Below, in pieces: positions 1-8,765 of a stretch of 64,000 nt of DNA; positions within the stretch are counted from its first letter, which is position 1; each line of letters opens with the position of its first letter. The notes beneath the pieces were generated by a model. It searched no databases, was not told the origin of the DNA, and saw nothing but the letters and a program-made list of their open reading frames with translations. The DNA lies in the NCBI GenBank assembly GCA_019636345.1, contig JAHBXQ010000003.1:310001-374000 (forward strand), given 5' to 3'. The stretch comes from Pirellulales bacterium (GTDB taxonomy: Bacteria > Planctomycetota > Planctomycetia > Pirellulales > Lacipirellulaceae). Both the position numbers and the translations under genes were made by a program.

Positions 1-2
1 GC

Positions 3-1037
3 GGCGCTCCGTTCGGCACGATCCCGGCGTCGACCAATCCGTTTGGAACGAACCCGTTCGGGACGCCTTCCGGGGCTCAGTCCGGGGGCTTCGCCGGGCA
101 ATCGATTCCGGCGACGATCCCCGTCACGACCCCTCCGCCGGCGATCAACGCCCCCGGCGCTCAGCCGGCCAGCGTGTTCCGCCCCGTGTCGTCGACGCCG
201 GTCGTCCCCCCGACCACGGGGCCGACGATTCGCATTGCGTCGTTCAACATCCAGGTGTTCGGCAAGACCAAGGCGTCCAAGCCGTACGTCATGTACACCT
301 TGGCCGAGATCGTGCGGCAGTTCGACGTGGTGGCCATCCAGGAGATCCGCACGCAGGACGACTACCACATTCCCAACTTCGTGAAGTTGATCAACGAAGG
401 AGGGGGAACGCCGCGGCGATACGATCACCTCGTCGGTCCCCGGTTGGGCAATACGACTTCGACCGAGCAATACGCGTTTCTGTACGACGCCGAGAGGATC
501 CTGCTCGATCCCAACGGGCACTACACGGTGCGGGATCCCGACAACCTGCTCCACCGCGAGCCGCTGGTTGCCCGGTTCGCGACCCGGATGAACCCCAACG
601 AGGCGTTCACGTTCACGCTGATCAACGTCCACACCGACCCCGACGTCGTGCCGCAGGAGATGGAGGCGTTGGCCGAAGTGTATCGGGTGGTTCGCCGCGC
701 CGGCGGGGACGAGGACGACGTGATCATGCTGGGGGACTTCAACACCGACGACAAACGGTTGGGCCGGCTGGGCCAGTTTCCCGGGATCCAGCCGCTGATC
801 TCGGGGGTGTTCACCAACATGCGCCAGACCAAGCTGTACGACAACATCATCGTGCATCAGCCCTCGACCAGCGAATACACCGGCCGCAGCGGCGTGTTCG
901 ACGTGATGCGGTACTTCAACCTGACGCTGGAACAGGCCGAGCAGGTGTCGGACCACTTGCCCGTGTGGGCCGAGTTCACCGCGTACGAACGCGACTACAC
1001 CGGGCGCGTCGCGTACCGCGGGACCGTGGCGCGGTAG
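3..1037 (+). CDS. Endonuclease/exonuclease/phosphatase family protein (5' end outside window)
   Basis: The frame is open from the first bases of the window, so the start lies upstream; a GTG at 174 is only an internal codon. The visible N-terminal part is a low-complexity Pro/Gly/Thr linker with repeated NPFGT units, then a DNase I-like fold from about nucleotide 225. Expected catalytic landmarks are present in order: SFNIQVFG (Asn), IQEIR (Glu), NVHTD (His), GDFNTD (Asp/Asn) and a terminal SDHLPVWAEF (Asp-His). Members of this family cut nucleic acid or phosphodiester and phosphomonoester substrates using a divalent metal. The substrate here cannot be told. The linker suggests an exported or multidomain protein. 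It precedes the phage cassette and shows no sign of belonging to it. Confidence 0.85.
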   Translation, partial: GAPFGTIPASTNPFGTNPFGTPSGAQSGGFAGQSIPATIPVTTPPPAINAPGAQPASVFRPVSSTPVVPPTTGPTIRIASFNIQVFGKTKASKPYVMYTLAEIVRQFDVVAIQEIRTQDDYHIPNFVKLINEGGGTPRRYDHLVGPRLGNTTSTEQYAFLYDAERILLDPNGHYTVRDPDNLLHREPLVARFATRMNPNEAFTFTLINVHTDPDVVPQEMEALAEVYRVVRRAGGDEDDVIMLGDFNTDDKRLGRLGQFPGIQPLISGVFTNMRQTKLYDNIIVHQPSTSEYTGRSGVFDVMRYFNLTLEQAEQVSDHLPVWAEFTAYERDYTGRVAYRGTVAR

Positions 1038-1241
1038 CGATCGCCGGGTCGATTGGCCTCGCGATTTGAACAGCCCGAACGACTCGAGAGCGGACACTGC
1101 GCTCGAACGGCTGGACAGCCTTGCCGGCTGAACTGCGAAGCCCGCCCTGCTCGCCAAGGGGAGATGGCGTCAGCGGCATCTTTTGCGGATTTTCTTGTCG
1201 AAATTGGGCCACGCAGTTTTGTATACTACGTGAACTGTCGT

Positions 1242-1287
1242 CCGGTATTGCGCGGAGCCCCCTGCAGGGCGGTATCCGCAAGAGCCC
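1242..1287 (+). promoter_or_regulatory. Tandem ~19-nt motif, copies A1 and A2 (related to 10454-10503)
   Basis: Copy A1 (1242-1260) and copy A2 (1269-1287) share CGGTAT, a five- to six-base variable part, then GAGCCC. The same pair occurs at 10454-10503. Between the copies GCCC (1258-1261) can pair with GGGC (1267-1270). The GAGCCC of A2 is also the foot of the terminator stem that follows. The arrangement resembles a leader in which protein or RNA binding could decide between termination and read-through into the cassette gene at 1343. The function is inferred; only the repeat and its position are directly seen. Confidence 0.5.
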
Positions 1288-1319
1288 GCCGCCGAATCAT
1301 TCGGCGGCGGGCTTTTTTT
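1283..1319 (+). terminator. Strong intrinsic terminator or attenuator before the phage cassette
   Basis: A perfect 14-bp stem (1283-1296 with 300-313 of the same kilobase, i.e. 1300-1313) closes a three-base loop (TCA) and runs into seven T residues (1313-1319). The next start codon is only 23 bases further on. It could end transcription coming from upstream or act as an attenuator for the cassette. Confidence 0.85.
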
Positions 1320-1342
1320 GTGCGCTGGCTCCGAGGGCGTCG

Positions 1343-1921
1343 ATGCGTTGTTTCGTTTCCCTGGCCGAAGCGGCTCCGTGTGTCCGCGACGGCGATCTGC
1401 TGCTGTTTCGCGGTCGCGGGGCGATCGCGCGGATCATCTGCGTCGCGGGGCGCAGCGAATACGCCCACGCGGCCCGCGCCGTCTGGTGGGGACGAGATTT
1501 GTTCTGCTGCGAGGTCCGCGAGCTTAAAGGGGGGCGGGCGGTGACGCTCGCCAGCCAGGTGCGCCGCTTCCCCGGGGCGATCGACGTGTTCGAGACGAAT
1601 CCCGACGACCGTTGGCGACGCTACGATCGCCGCGGCGCGGTCGAGTACATGCGGCGGCTGGCCGGTTGCGACTACGGCTACCGAGGCGTCTGGCAGGCGG
1701 CGCTGCGGCATGTGCCGCTGTGGCGATTTCTGCTCACGCCCGAAAGCGATGACAACAGGACCGCAGACCAGCCGCCGTATTGTTCTCACGCCTGCGCGGC
1801 GGCCGACCGCGTCGGCGGCGGGGTCGATCCCGTGCCGCAGTTGTCGGACCGCTTGACCGAACCGGGCGACTTGGCCCGCAGCCCGTTTTACCGCTACCGC
1901 TTTACGCTCGCAGGAGAGTGA
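1343..1921 (+). CDS. Permuted papain-like (YiiX/NlpC-P60-type) amidase or peptidase, phage-cassette gene
   Basis: The 192-aa protein starts at the ATG at 1343, just after the terminator; the longer frame upstream runs through the hairpin and is unlikely to be coding. A GDLLLFRG motif near residue 20 and SEYAHAARA (His) near residue 40 come before a late YCSHACAAA (Cys-Ser) segment. His first and Cys late is the order of circularly permuted NlpC/P60-like enzymes, where C-S-E/H marks the nucleophile. Such proteins cut peptide or amide bonds in cell wall or lipids. No signal peptide is visible. It ends one base before the next start and so opens the cassette operon. A role in lysis or in virion entry is inference. 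Confidence 0.6.
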   Translation: MRCFVSLAEAAPCVRDGDLLLFRGRGAIARIICVAGRSEYAHAARAVWWGRDLFCCEVRELKGGRAVTLASQVRRFPGAIDVFETNPDDRWRRYDRRGAVEYMRRLAGCDYGYRGVWQAALRHVPLWRFLLTPESDDNRTADQPPYCSHACAAADRVGGGVDPVPQLSDRLTEPGDLARSPFYRYRFTLAGE

Positions 1922-1922
1922 C

Positions 1923-3461
1923 ATGCATTCAGCGCCGATCTCGCCAGTGTTCTTCGCGAGCGACCCGCAGCGTCGCCGCGGATGCGTCTTGGTTGCTTGC
2001 GCCGCCCTGCTCTTGGTCGCCGCAGCGGCGGACGCCGGCGCCCACGAAGCCTGTTGCCGCGTCACGAATCGGCAGGCGACGCTCACCAGCGCCGGCAGCG
2101 GGACGCTCGTCGACGTCGCTCCCGACGGCGTCGCGGGGCTCGTGCTCACCTGCGCCCACTTGTTCGCCGACGGGGCGTGCGAGATGACGGTCGAGTTCGC
2201 CGACGGGGCGCGGCATCGCGCGAACCTGATTGCGATCGACCGCGCGGCCGACCTGGCGGCGCTCGAGATCGCTGCGCCGCGTTCGGCGCCGGCGCGGGTG
2301 GCGATCGTCGACCAGGGCGAACTCGCGAGCCGGCCGCAGGCGTACCGGGCTTGCGGATTCGGCGGCGATGGCCGCCTGAATTGCGTCACGGGGCGATTCG
2401 TCGGTCCCGCGGGGAGCGCGGAGCGAGTGAGTTTTCGGTTCTCCGGGGCCGTGCGGTCGGGCGACTCGGGAGGAGGCGTGTTCGACGACGAGGGCCGATT
2501 GGTGGCCGTCGTCTGGGGCGCCGCGGAGGGGACGACCTATGCCAGCGGCGGGGCGCCGTTGCGACGGTTCCTCGATCGCCTGCTGGGAGAACGAACGGAG
2601 CGAACGTTCGCCCGTCGCCCGGCGCCGACGGCGCCGTCCGTGTGTCCCGACGGGCGGTGTCCGTTGACGGCGCCTGGTGCAGAACGCGGATCGCCGGCGG
2701 GGCAGGGCCCCGCGATTGGCGACGATTCTGGCGCGCGGCAGTGCGTGTGCGCACAGCAGTGGTCGGCGATGGGCGAGCGGCTGCGCTCCCTCGAGGACGA
2801 CCTGCGACAGGCGGCCCGGCTTGAGCAGTTGCGCGACTACGCCCGCGTCGACGACGTGACGCGACTGGCGGAGGAACATCGCGCCGAGCGCGCGTCGCTG
2901 GCCGCGCGGATCCCCGGCCTGCTCGCCGGCGGCCACGCGGGCCGAGCCGCGGGGGCGCTTGCCGTCGGAGCCTTGGGGATCTCGGGGCCAGTCGGCTGGG
3001 CCGTCGTCGCCGGGGGAGCCGCGACGGGGCTCTTGATCGGGCGGCTCATGCGCACGCGGAGCCGACGCCGAGCCCGGGCCCGTCGCGACGAGCCGGAGCC
3101 GCCGCCGCAAAGGGGCGTTCCCGCCGAACGACCGGAGGCGACCGCCGCCGCGGCGCGTCCGTTTCCCCGGGACGAATCAGCCGCCGACCGCGCCGCCGCG
3201 CGGGGCGAGCACGCCGAGTCGCTCAGCCCCGTCGAGCGCGACGACCGTGAGGCTCGCCAACTTTTACGACTTTCGCAGTTGGAGGGACGTGACCCGTTAC
3301 AAGACGCGGTTGCAGGACGCCTTGCGCTCGACCGGCTCGACGCGATTGCCGACGGCGACGATTCGCCGCGCCGCACATGGGCGGACCAACTGAGACGCGA
3401 GCTGCGCGAGCGATTCAACGACATTGCCCCGACAAACTTCCAACCGTTTGTCACCGCGTAA
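1923..3461 (+). CDS. Trypsin-like serine protease with C-terminal coiled-coil/membrane region
   Basis: The 512-aa product has an N-terminal hydrophobic stretch (about residues 21-38) that fits a signal or anchor. A chymotrypsin-fold domain follows with an apparent triad: His79 in TCAHLF, Asp110 in DLAALEI and Ser182 in GDSGGG. After the protease come a Pro/Arg-rich linker, a charged helical segment (about 280-325, probable coiled coil), a hydrophobic Gly/Ala-rich segment (about 356-377) and an Arg/Glu-rich tail. AGGAGA precedes the ATG. It sits second in the cassette, one base after the papain-like gene. A serine protease with a membrane segment is unusual in a head cassette; processing of virion or host proteins is inference. 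Confidence 0.75.
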   Translation: MHSAPISPVFFASDPQRRRGCVLVACAALLLVAAAADAGAHEACCRVTNRQATLTSAGSGTLVDVAPDGVAGLVLTCAHLFADGACEMTVEFADGARHRANLIAIDRAADLAALEIAAPRSAPARVAIVDQGELASRPQAYRACGFGGDGRLNCVTGRFVGPAGSAERVSFRFSGAVRSGDSGGGVFDDEGRLVAVVWGAAEGTTYASGGAPLRRFLDRLLGERTERTFARRPAPTAPSVCPDGRCPLTAPGAERGSPAGQGPAIGDDSGARQCVCAQQWSAMGERLRSLEDDLRQAARLEQLRDYARVDDVTRLAEEHRAERASLAARIPGLLAGGHAGRAAGALAVGALGISGPVGWAVVAGGAATGLLIGRLMRTRSRRRARARRDEPEPPPQRGVPAERPEATAAAARPFPRDESAADRAAARGEHAESLSPVERDDREARQLLRLSQLEGRDPLQDAVAGRLALDRLDAIADGDDSPRRTWADQLRRELRERFNDIAPTNFQPFVTA

Positions 3462-3557
3462 CGGGCGCGGCCGCCGACGCGCGGCCGTCGACCGGAACGC
3501 GTCAAGTTCGTCTTCCTCGTTCCGACTTCCCCTTCCCCCTTCACAAGGATCCCTCCC

Positions 3558-4247
3558 ATGCCTGCCGGCGACCCTGGAAAGGAACAGTTCCGACGGATCG
3601 TGACCGAGTTTCGCAATCTGCACATCCTCGCGGCGCTCGGGCCGTTGTTCGACTTCCGCAGCGAGGTCGTCGCGAACGACGAGTTCGGCGTCCGCGGCGG
3701 ATTGGACGACACGACCAAGGACCACTACGTCGAGCACCTGCTGGCGTGCGACCGGATGCGGCGGCGCGTCACCTACAACCCCGAGCGGACGCCGCTCGGC
3801 GAGCTCATCGAGCAGGCGACCAGCGCCAAGCAAGTCCTCACCGGTTCGCTGGCGCCGTTCGGCGGCGACGACATCCAGGAGGCGCCCGGCGGGTTGGTGG
3901 CGCTCCCCTGGGCCGTGGACGGCAGCGATCCGAACATTCCGCTCGCCAGCCAGCTCAACTTCCGGAGCCAGAACGCGCTCGTGCTGCTGGGGGCCGTCGA
4001 TCGGGCGATCGTCAACTGGACGCGGCTCGAAAGCCGGTTCCGCACGTCGTTCATCTACGTCAAGGATTCGATGCGGATGTACGGCAGTTACGTCCAGGTG
4101 CTCGAGTATTTGAAGGCGTTCGCCGGCGACGCGAATCGGGTCGACATGGCCGCCGGGGTGCGACCGACCGAGGAGCCGCTGGGTCCGACCGACTCGCCGA
4201 ACCTGCGGACCGAGTCGGCCGGAGCGGCGACCGCTTCGGTACGGTAG
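3558..4247 (+). CDS. Hypothetical protein, phage cassette
   Basis: I do not recognise this 229-aa protein. It is soluble and mildly acidic, without a signal peptide or membrane segment. The ATG at 3558 follows a pyrimidine-rich stretch with AAGGA about ten bases upstream. Trp/Tyr/Met-rich segments in the second half (VNWTRLESRFRTSFIYVKDS, then MRMYGSYVQVLEYLKAF) look like a folded alpha-helical domain, and the last 35 residues are a Pro/Thr/Ser-rich tail. It lies between the protease gene and a small membrane-protein gene, on the same strand, and is probably co-transcribed. Confidence 0.7.
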   Translation: MPAGDPGKEQFRRIVTEFRNLHILAALGPLFDFRSEVVANDEFGVRGGLDDTTKDHYVEHLLACDRMRRRVTYNPERTPLGELIEQATSAKQVLTGSLAPFGGDDIQEAPGGLVALPWAVDGSDPNIPLASQLNFRSQNALVLLGAVDRAIVNWTRLESRFRTSFIYVKDSMRMYGSYVQVLEYLKAFAGDANRVDMAAGVRPTEEPLGPTDSPNLRTESAGAATASVR

Positions 4248-4338
4248 CTTTGGCGCCTTCGCTCCGGCCCTCTCCCTGCGCGGAGGGGGCCGGGAGGAGG
4301 CGAATGCGGCGGCTTCGCACTCCTTGGAACGGTGAAAC

Positions 4339-4752
4339 GTGACGCCCCCTGAGCTTCCCCTGCTTGCCGCCGAGTTGGCTCACCAGGCGCAATTTCTGCG
4401 TCAGGAGCTCGGCTACCAGAGCGATCGCCCCGGGCGCCTGCAGCAGCTCATGATCGAGAACCAACAGGTGATCCGCGAGATCGACCGCACGCTGCGGGGC
4501 AGCGGCGACGAGTTGGGGCTGGTCGGATGGATCAACGTCATCCGCCGGACGTGGCTCGCCCTGGTTGCGCTCTTGGCCGCGGCGTGCGGGTACGTTCTTA
4601 ACGACGTGGTCGATGCGCTCGAGCTGCCGGCGCGCGCGCCGCGGCAAGAGGCGGCGAGCCGGCCCGGGCTCGAACGAGGGGGCGGCTTCCTTGACGATCA
4701 GCAGGACTTCAAACGACAACCGCTCACCGGCAGAACCCATGCAAATCCGTGA
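4339..4752 (+). CDS. Small single-pass membrane protein, phage cassette
   Basis: This 137-aa product starts at GTG 4339. An N-terminal helical, Gln/Glu-rich region (residues 1-50, possible coiled coil) is followed by one membrane segment (WLALVALLAAACGYV, about residues 72-88) and a polar tail. Size and layout would fit a phage holin-like or spanin-like protein, but no family motif is seen and such a role is inference. Its end overlaps the start of the ParB-like gene by 14 bases, which supports co-translation. Confidence 0.6.
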   Translation: MTPPELPLLAAELAHQAQFLRQELGYQSDRPGRLQQLMIENQQVIREIDRTLRGSGDELGLVGWINVIRRTWLALVALLAAACGYVLNDVVDALELPARAPRQEAASRPGLERGGGFLDDQQDFKRQPLTGRTHANP

Positions 4753-5308
4753 CCGAATCAAAGAACTGCGCCGCGTGCGGGCCGGCGATTTGCGCCCCCA
4801 TCCGCTCAATTGGCGCACGCACCCTGCGGCGCAGCAGGACGCGCTGCGCGGCGTGCTGGCCGAGATCGGCTACGCCGACGCGCTGTTGGTGCGCGAGCTG
4901 GAGGACGGCTCGCTGCAGTTGGTCGACGGCCACCTGCGGGCCGAGACGACTCCCGACGCGACCGTGCCGGTGTTGGTGCTCGACGTGTCGGCCGACGAGG
5001 CGCGGCAGATTCTGCTGACGCACGACCCGCTCGCCGCGTTGGCCGGGATCGACGAGGCGCGTCTGACCGAGCTGCTCGCCGCGACCGAGTTCGCCAGCGA
5101 TCAGGTGACCGCGATGCTGGCCGACCTGGCCCGCACAGCCGCGGGGGCTGGCGATCTGCTCGACCAGCCGCCGCATGAGCGCCCCGAGGCGCTGATTCCC
5201 GAGTCGTACCAGGTCGTCGTCCATTGCGACGACGAGGACCAGCAGCGCGAGCTGTACCGTCGGATGCGCGAGGAGGGCTACCAATGCCGAGTGTTGACGT
5301 TGTCGTAA
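4739..5308 (+). CDS. ParB-like N-terminal domain protein, phage cassette
   Basis: A 189-aa protein that I start at ATG 4739; the upstream extension of the frame lies inside the previous gene. Residues 8-100 resemble the ParB/Srx fold. LVDGHLRAE (61-69) matches the D/N-G-H-x-R-x-x-A box that binds nucleotide in ParB-family proteins, and the N-terminal part has the usual [12 protein letters not shown] segment. The last 35 residues ([20 protein letters not shown] and onward) are a separate small module. In phages, such domains occur in DNA-modification and packaging neighbourhoods. It overlaps the next gene by 25 bases. Confidence 0.75.
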   Translation: MQIRDRIKELRRVRAGDLRPHPLNWRTHPAAQQDALRGVLAEIGYADALLVRELEDGSLQLVDGHLRAETTPDATVPVLVLDVSADEARQILLTHDPLAALAGIDEARLTELLAATEFASDQVTAMLADLARTAAGAGDLLDQPPHERPEALIPESYQVVVHCDDEDQQRELYRRMREEGYQCRVLTLS

Positions 5309-6396
5309 GCTGCCCGGTGCACGATTCGTTTCGCGTGCAGCAGGTGGCGGGCATGTTCGACGTGCCGCTTGCCGAGAAGGCGACCGAGCGGTTCGCGGTC
5401 GAGTTGCCGGGGCTCGACGAGCCGTGGGAGACGGGGCTGATCGTCGGCCCCTCGGGGAGCGGCAAAAGCACCGTCGCCCGGCACGCTTATCGGACCGAAC
5501 TGTTCGAGAGCGCTGCGTGGCCCGCCGACAAGGCGGTCGTCGATTGCTTCGGCGACTTGCCGGTGCGGCAGGTCGTCGAGCTGTTCACCGCCGTGGGGTT
5601 CAGCAGCCCGCCGTCGTGGGTCAAGCCGTACGCAGTGCTCAGCGGGGGCGAGCGATTTCGGTGCGACCTGGCGCGGGCGCTGGGCGCGGGCGTTCAGTGC
5701 GGCGCCGGAGCCGGCGGCGCCGATCAGCCGTCGGCGCGGCCGCTGGTCGTGTTCGACGAGTACACGAGCGTCGTCGATCGCAACGTGGCGCGGGCCTGCT
5801 CGGCGGCGATCGCCACGGGAATTCGCAAGGGGCGGCTGCCGGTGCGATTCGTCGCGGTCACGTGCCACTACGACGTGGCCGAGTGGCTCCAGGCCGATTG
5901 GATCCTCGATATGGCCACGGGACGGCTCGAACGGAGGCGGCTTCGGCGACCGCCGATCCGGATTGAAATCCATCGCTGCGGATTGGCTCCGTGGAAACTG
6001 TTTGCGCGTCATCACTATCTGAGCGGTTCGCTGGCGGTCGGGGCGCGGTGCTACCTGGCCACGTGGAACGGCGAGCCGGTGACGTTCCTGGCGACGTTGC
6101 CGATGATTGCCAAGCGAAATCATCGGCGATTCACGCGGATTGTCACGCTGCCGGATTATCAGGGGATGGGAATCGGCATGCGCACCGTCGCCGCGGTCGC
6201 CGAGCTGCACAAGGTCGAGGGGTTGCGGATCAGCCTGACCAGCAGCCACCCCGCGGTGATCCGCCACTGCCGTGACTCGCCGTTGTGGAAGACGGTGAAC
6301 GTGCGGACGACCGGCTCGAGTCCCCGCCGAACGAATCGCTTCGCCAACTACCGCAACAGCGCGGGGCGGGCGGTGGCGTCGTTTGAGTATCGGTGA
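5284..6396 (+). CDS. ABC-type ATPase fused to a GNAT acetyltransferase domain (COG2401-like)
   Basis: 370 aa from ATG 5284. Residues 1-220 form a soluble ABC ATPase: Walker [10 protein letters not shown] (55-63), signature LSGGE (119-123), Walker B with catalytic Glu LVVFDE (154-159) and H-loop His195. There is no membrane domain. Residues 228-335 are a GNAT fold with the acyl-CoA loop YQGMGIG (Q293, G296, G298) and the family-like start [12 protein letters not shown]. This matches the known architecture of an ABC ATPase fused to a predicted acetyltransferase. GNAT enzymes near phage ParB-like and packaging genes include Mom-type DNA base modifiers, so DNA modification is a reasonable but untested guess. 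It overlaps the ParB-like gene, which suggests they work together. Confidence 0.85.
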   Translation: MPSVDVVVSCPVHDSFRVQQVAGMFDVPLAEKATERFAVELPGLDEPWETGLIVGPSGSGKSTVARHAYRTELFESAAWPADKAVVDCFGDLPVRQVVELFTAVGFSSPPSWVKPYAVLSGGERFRCDLARALGAGVQCGAGAGGADQPSARPLVVFDEYTSVVDRNVARACSAAIATGIRKGRLPVRFVAVTCHYDVAEWLQADWILDMATGRLERRRLRRPPIRIEIHRCGLAPWKLFARHHYLSGSLAVGARCYLATWNGEPVTFLATLPMIAKRNHRRFTRIVTLPDYQGMGIGMRTVAAVAELHKVEGLRISLTSSHPAVIRHCRDSPLWKTVNVRTTGSSPRRTNRFANYRNSAGRAVASFEYR

Positions 6397-6528
6397 CCGG
6401 CAGCTTGTTGCCGCAGCTGCCGGGCGACGGGGGGCCGAGTCGTCGACGACCAGAGTCCCTCCGTACGATCGTCACGCGACGCCTTCCCCCCAGACCCCCA
6501 GTCACCAGTCACTCTCTCTCCCCCTCTC

Positions 6529-7056
6529 ATGCTCACCGACCAGCAGCAACGCGAGCTCGTCCTTCTGGCGTCGATCGGGTGCGATCGGCAAACCGGCTGC
6601 AACTATGTCGGCTGCACGCCGGGAGACTTGCTTGCTGCGTTGCGGCAGCAGGCTTCGTTTGCCGCGCAATTGCTGCGAGCCGAGGCGACTCCCGAGGCGA
6701 CGCACATGCGGTGCGTGCACGACGCCGCCAAGGACGTCAAGAACTGGCGCGCGAGCGTCTGGTGGCTCGAGCGCCGGGCGCCCGAACGGTTCGCCCGGCG
6801 GGCGTCGGCCGGGTTGAGCGCGGCCGAGTTGCAGGGGGTCGTCGACCAACTGTGCGAGACGATCGGCCAGGAAATCGCCGACGTCGCGCTGCGAGAGCGC
6901 GTGGGTCGCCGGTTGCGTCAGATCGCGGCCGATCTGACGTGCGCGTACGAACTCCCCGGAGACGCCGGAGCCGGCTTGTCGGGGATCGCTGCCGGAGAGG
7001 TCGAGCGCGAGGACGACTTCGATCCGCTGGCCGGCGTGGAGGACTGGCAACCATGA
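6529..7056 (+). CDS. Terminase small subunit-like DNA-binding protein
   Basis: The 175-aa protein begins with a helix-turn-helix-like segment (REL..LASIGCDRQTGCNYVGCTP, residues 8-33). It contains WRASVWWLERRAPERFARR (about 72-90), a sequence typical of phage small terminase subunits and related DNA-binding packaging proteins. The small subunit recognises the genome end and loads it onto the large subunit. The gene overlaps the large-subunit gene by ATGA (7053-7056), so the two are translationally coupled. This position is the strongest support for the call. Confidence 0.7.
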   Translation: MLTDQQQRELVLLASIGCDRQTGCNYVGCTPGDLLAALRQQASFAAQLLRAEATPEATHMRCVHDAAKDVKNWRASVWWLERRAPERFARRASAGLSAAELQGVVDQLCETIGQEIADVALRERVGRRLRQIAADLTCAYELPGDAGAGLSGIAAGEVEREDDFDPLAGVEDWQP

Positions 7057-8678
7057 ATCAGCCTGACAAGCGCAAGCGGTCGATCGCAGCGGCGACGTGC
7101 CACCCGCTGACGCCGTCGGCCCGGGCCGTGGCCCGCGTCGCTGCGACGTTGGCCAGCGGGCTCGCCGGGCGCGACGAGGCTGCGCCGGCGCCCGACAGCC
7201 TGATCGCCTGGGGTCGCGCGATGTTGCCCCACTACTTTCGCCAGCCGCCGTCGAAGATGCACCGCTGGCTCGCCGGGCGCCTTGAACGGGCGGTCCGCGA
7301 CCGCGGGATCAAGCTGAACGTCCTCGGCCCGCGCGGCGCCGCCAAGAGCACGATCGGCACGCTGTGCTACCCGCTGCGGTGCGCGGTCGAGGGGACCGAA
7401 CCGTACATCTGGATCGTCTCCGACACGCTCGCCCAGGCGCAGACCCACCTGGAAAATCTCAAGGCCGAGCTGGAAGGGAACTCCCTGCTGGCCGAGCAAT
7501 ACCCCGGGGCGGTCGGGCGGGGACCGCGATGGCGGGCCGCGGCGATCGAGTTGCCCAACGGCGCGGTCGTCGAGTCGTACGGCACGGGGCAAAGCCTGCG
7601 CGGCCGGCGTCGGCGCGAGCATCGACCCACGCTGATCGTTTGCGACGACCTGCAGAACGACGGCCACATCGCCTCGGCGAGCCAGCGCGAGGCGAGCCGG
7701 CAGTGGTTCCACGGCGCGCTGCTCAAAGCGGGCAACCGCGAGACCAACGTCGTCAACCTGGCGACCGCGCTCCATCGCGACGCGCTGGCGATGCAGTTGC
7801 ATCGCACGCCGGGGTGGACTTCGGCGTTGTTCCGCGCGATCGAGTCGTGGCCCGCGGCGACCGACTTGTGGGACGAGTGGGAACGGCTGTACGTCGACCT
7901 GAACGACCAGCGGGCGGCCGCGACGGCCCGGGAGTTCTATGAGCGCAATCGAGCTGCCATGGAAGCCGACGCCGAGTTGTTGTGGCCCGAGGTCGAGGAC
8001 CTGTACTTCCTCATGCGGCTGCGGGCCGAGGAGGGGCGTACGGCGTTCGCGCGAGAGAAGCAGAACTCGCCGATCGACCCCGCGCGGTGCGAATGGCCGG
8101 AGTCGTACTTCGAGGATTCGATTTGGTTTCGCAAGTGGCCGAAGGAGGTGCGGTTGCGGACCATGGCGCTCGACCCCAGCAAGGGGCGCGACGCCCGGCA
8201 CGGCGATTATTCGGCCTACGTCATGCTGGCCGTCGATCGACGGGGGACGTTGTTCGTCGAGGCCGATCTCGCCCGTCGGCCGACGCCGCAGATGGTGGCC
8301 GACGGCGTGACGCTGTGCCGGCGGTTTCAGCCCGACTTGTTCGGCGTGGAATCGAATCAATACCAGGAGTTGCTTGCGGGGGAGTTCGTCGCGGAGTTTC
8401 GCCGGCAGAGGCGGCGCGTGCTGCAGCCGATCCCGATCGAGAACCATGCGAACAAAACGACCCGCATCCGACGACTCGGGCCGTACCTGTCGCAACAGCG
8501 CGTGCGGTTCCTGGCGTCGAGCCCGTCGACGCGGCTGTTGGTCGATCAACTGCGCGACTTTCCGTTGGGAACCCACGACGACGGCCCCGACGCCCTGGAG
8601 ATGGCGCTGCAACTGGCCGAGGAGCGGTATCGCCAGGGGCGCGACGACGACGGCTTAGGAGATCGGCTCATTGCGTGA
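7053..8678 (+). CDS. Phage terminase large subunit (packaging ATPase/nuclease)
   Basis: 541 aa from the ATG at 7053, which overlaps the stop of the small subunit; the frame continues upstream but without a credible start. Walker A is GPRGAAKST (92-100), Walker B PTLIVCDD (192-199), and an RNase H-like nuclease begins at MALDPSKGRDARHGDY (Asp374). The acid in FGVESNQY and HDDGPDALEMAL (D509-D513) complete the acidic nuclease site. It pumps DNA into the prohead and cuts concatemers. All key residues are present, so the enzyme looks intact. Confidence 0.92.
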   Translation: MNQPDKRKRSIAAATCHPLTPSARAVARVAATLASGLAGRDEAAPAPDSLIAWGRAMLPHYFRQPPSKMHRWLAGRLERAVRDRGIKLNVLGPRGAAKSTIGTLCYPLRCAVEGTEPYIWIVSDTLAQAQTHLENLKAELEGNSLLAEQYPGAVGRGPRWRAAAIELPNGAVVESYGTGQSLRGRRRREHRPTLIVCDDLQNDGHIASASQREASRQWFHGALLKAGNRETNVVNLATALHRDALAMQLHRTPGWTSALFRAIESWPAATDLWDEWERLYVDLNDQRAAATAREFYERNRAAMEADAELLWPEVEDLYFLMRLRAEEGRTAFAREKQNSPIDPARCEWPESYFEDSIWFRKWPKEVRLRTMALDPSKGRDARHGDYSAYVMLAVDRRGTLFVEADLARRPTPQMVADGVTLCRRFQPDLFGVESNQYQELLAGEFVAEFRRQRRRVLQPIPIENHANKTTRIRRLGPYLSQQRVRFLASSPSTRLLVDQLRDFPLGTHDDGPDALEMALQLAEERYRQGRDDDGLGDRLIA

Positions 8679-8765
8679 CGACGCGCCGATCGTTCTGCAT
8701 AGTCGTCGTCGGCAGTTCCATTCATTTCGCCGCAACTCACTCTCCTCCGCACAGGAGCCCATGCC

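Larger units (their letters stand above)
1038..1342. other. Intergenic region holding the first tandem-motif/terminator element
   Basis: This 305-bp gap separates the nuclease gene from the phage cassette. It holds a TATACT -10-like box at 1222-1227 with a TTGTCG box at 1195-1200 (21-bp spacing, too long for a standard promoter), then two copies of a ~19-nt motif and a perfect terminator hairpin. No convincing coding frame fills the gap; a reading frame that runs through it is the upstream extension of the next gene. Confidence 0.6.

Noticed and set aside
1195-1227. Standard promoter TTGTCG/TATACT before element A
   Set aside because: The 21-bp spacing is too long; kept only as a note, not as a promoter feature.
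6393-7052. Upstream extension of the terminase large subunit
   Set aside because: Arg-rich and overlapping the small-subunit gene; the ATGA overlap at 7053 gives the natural start.
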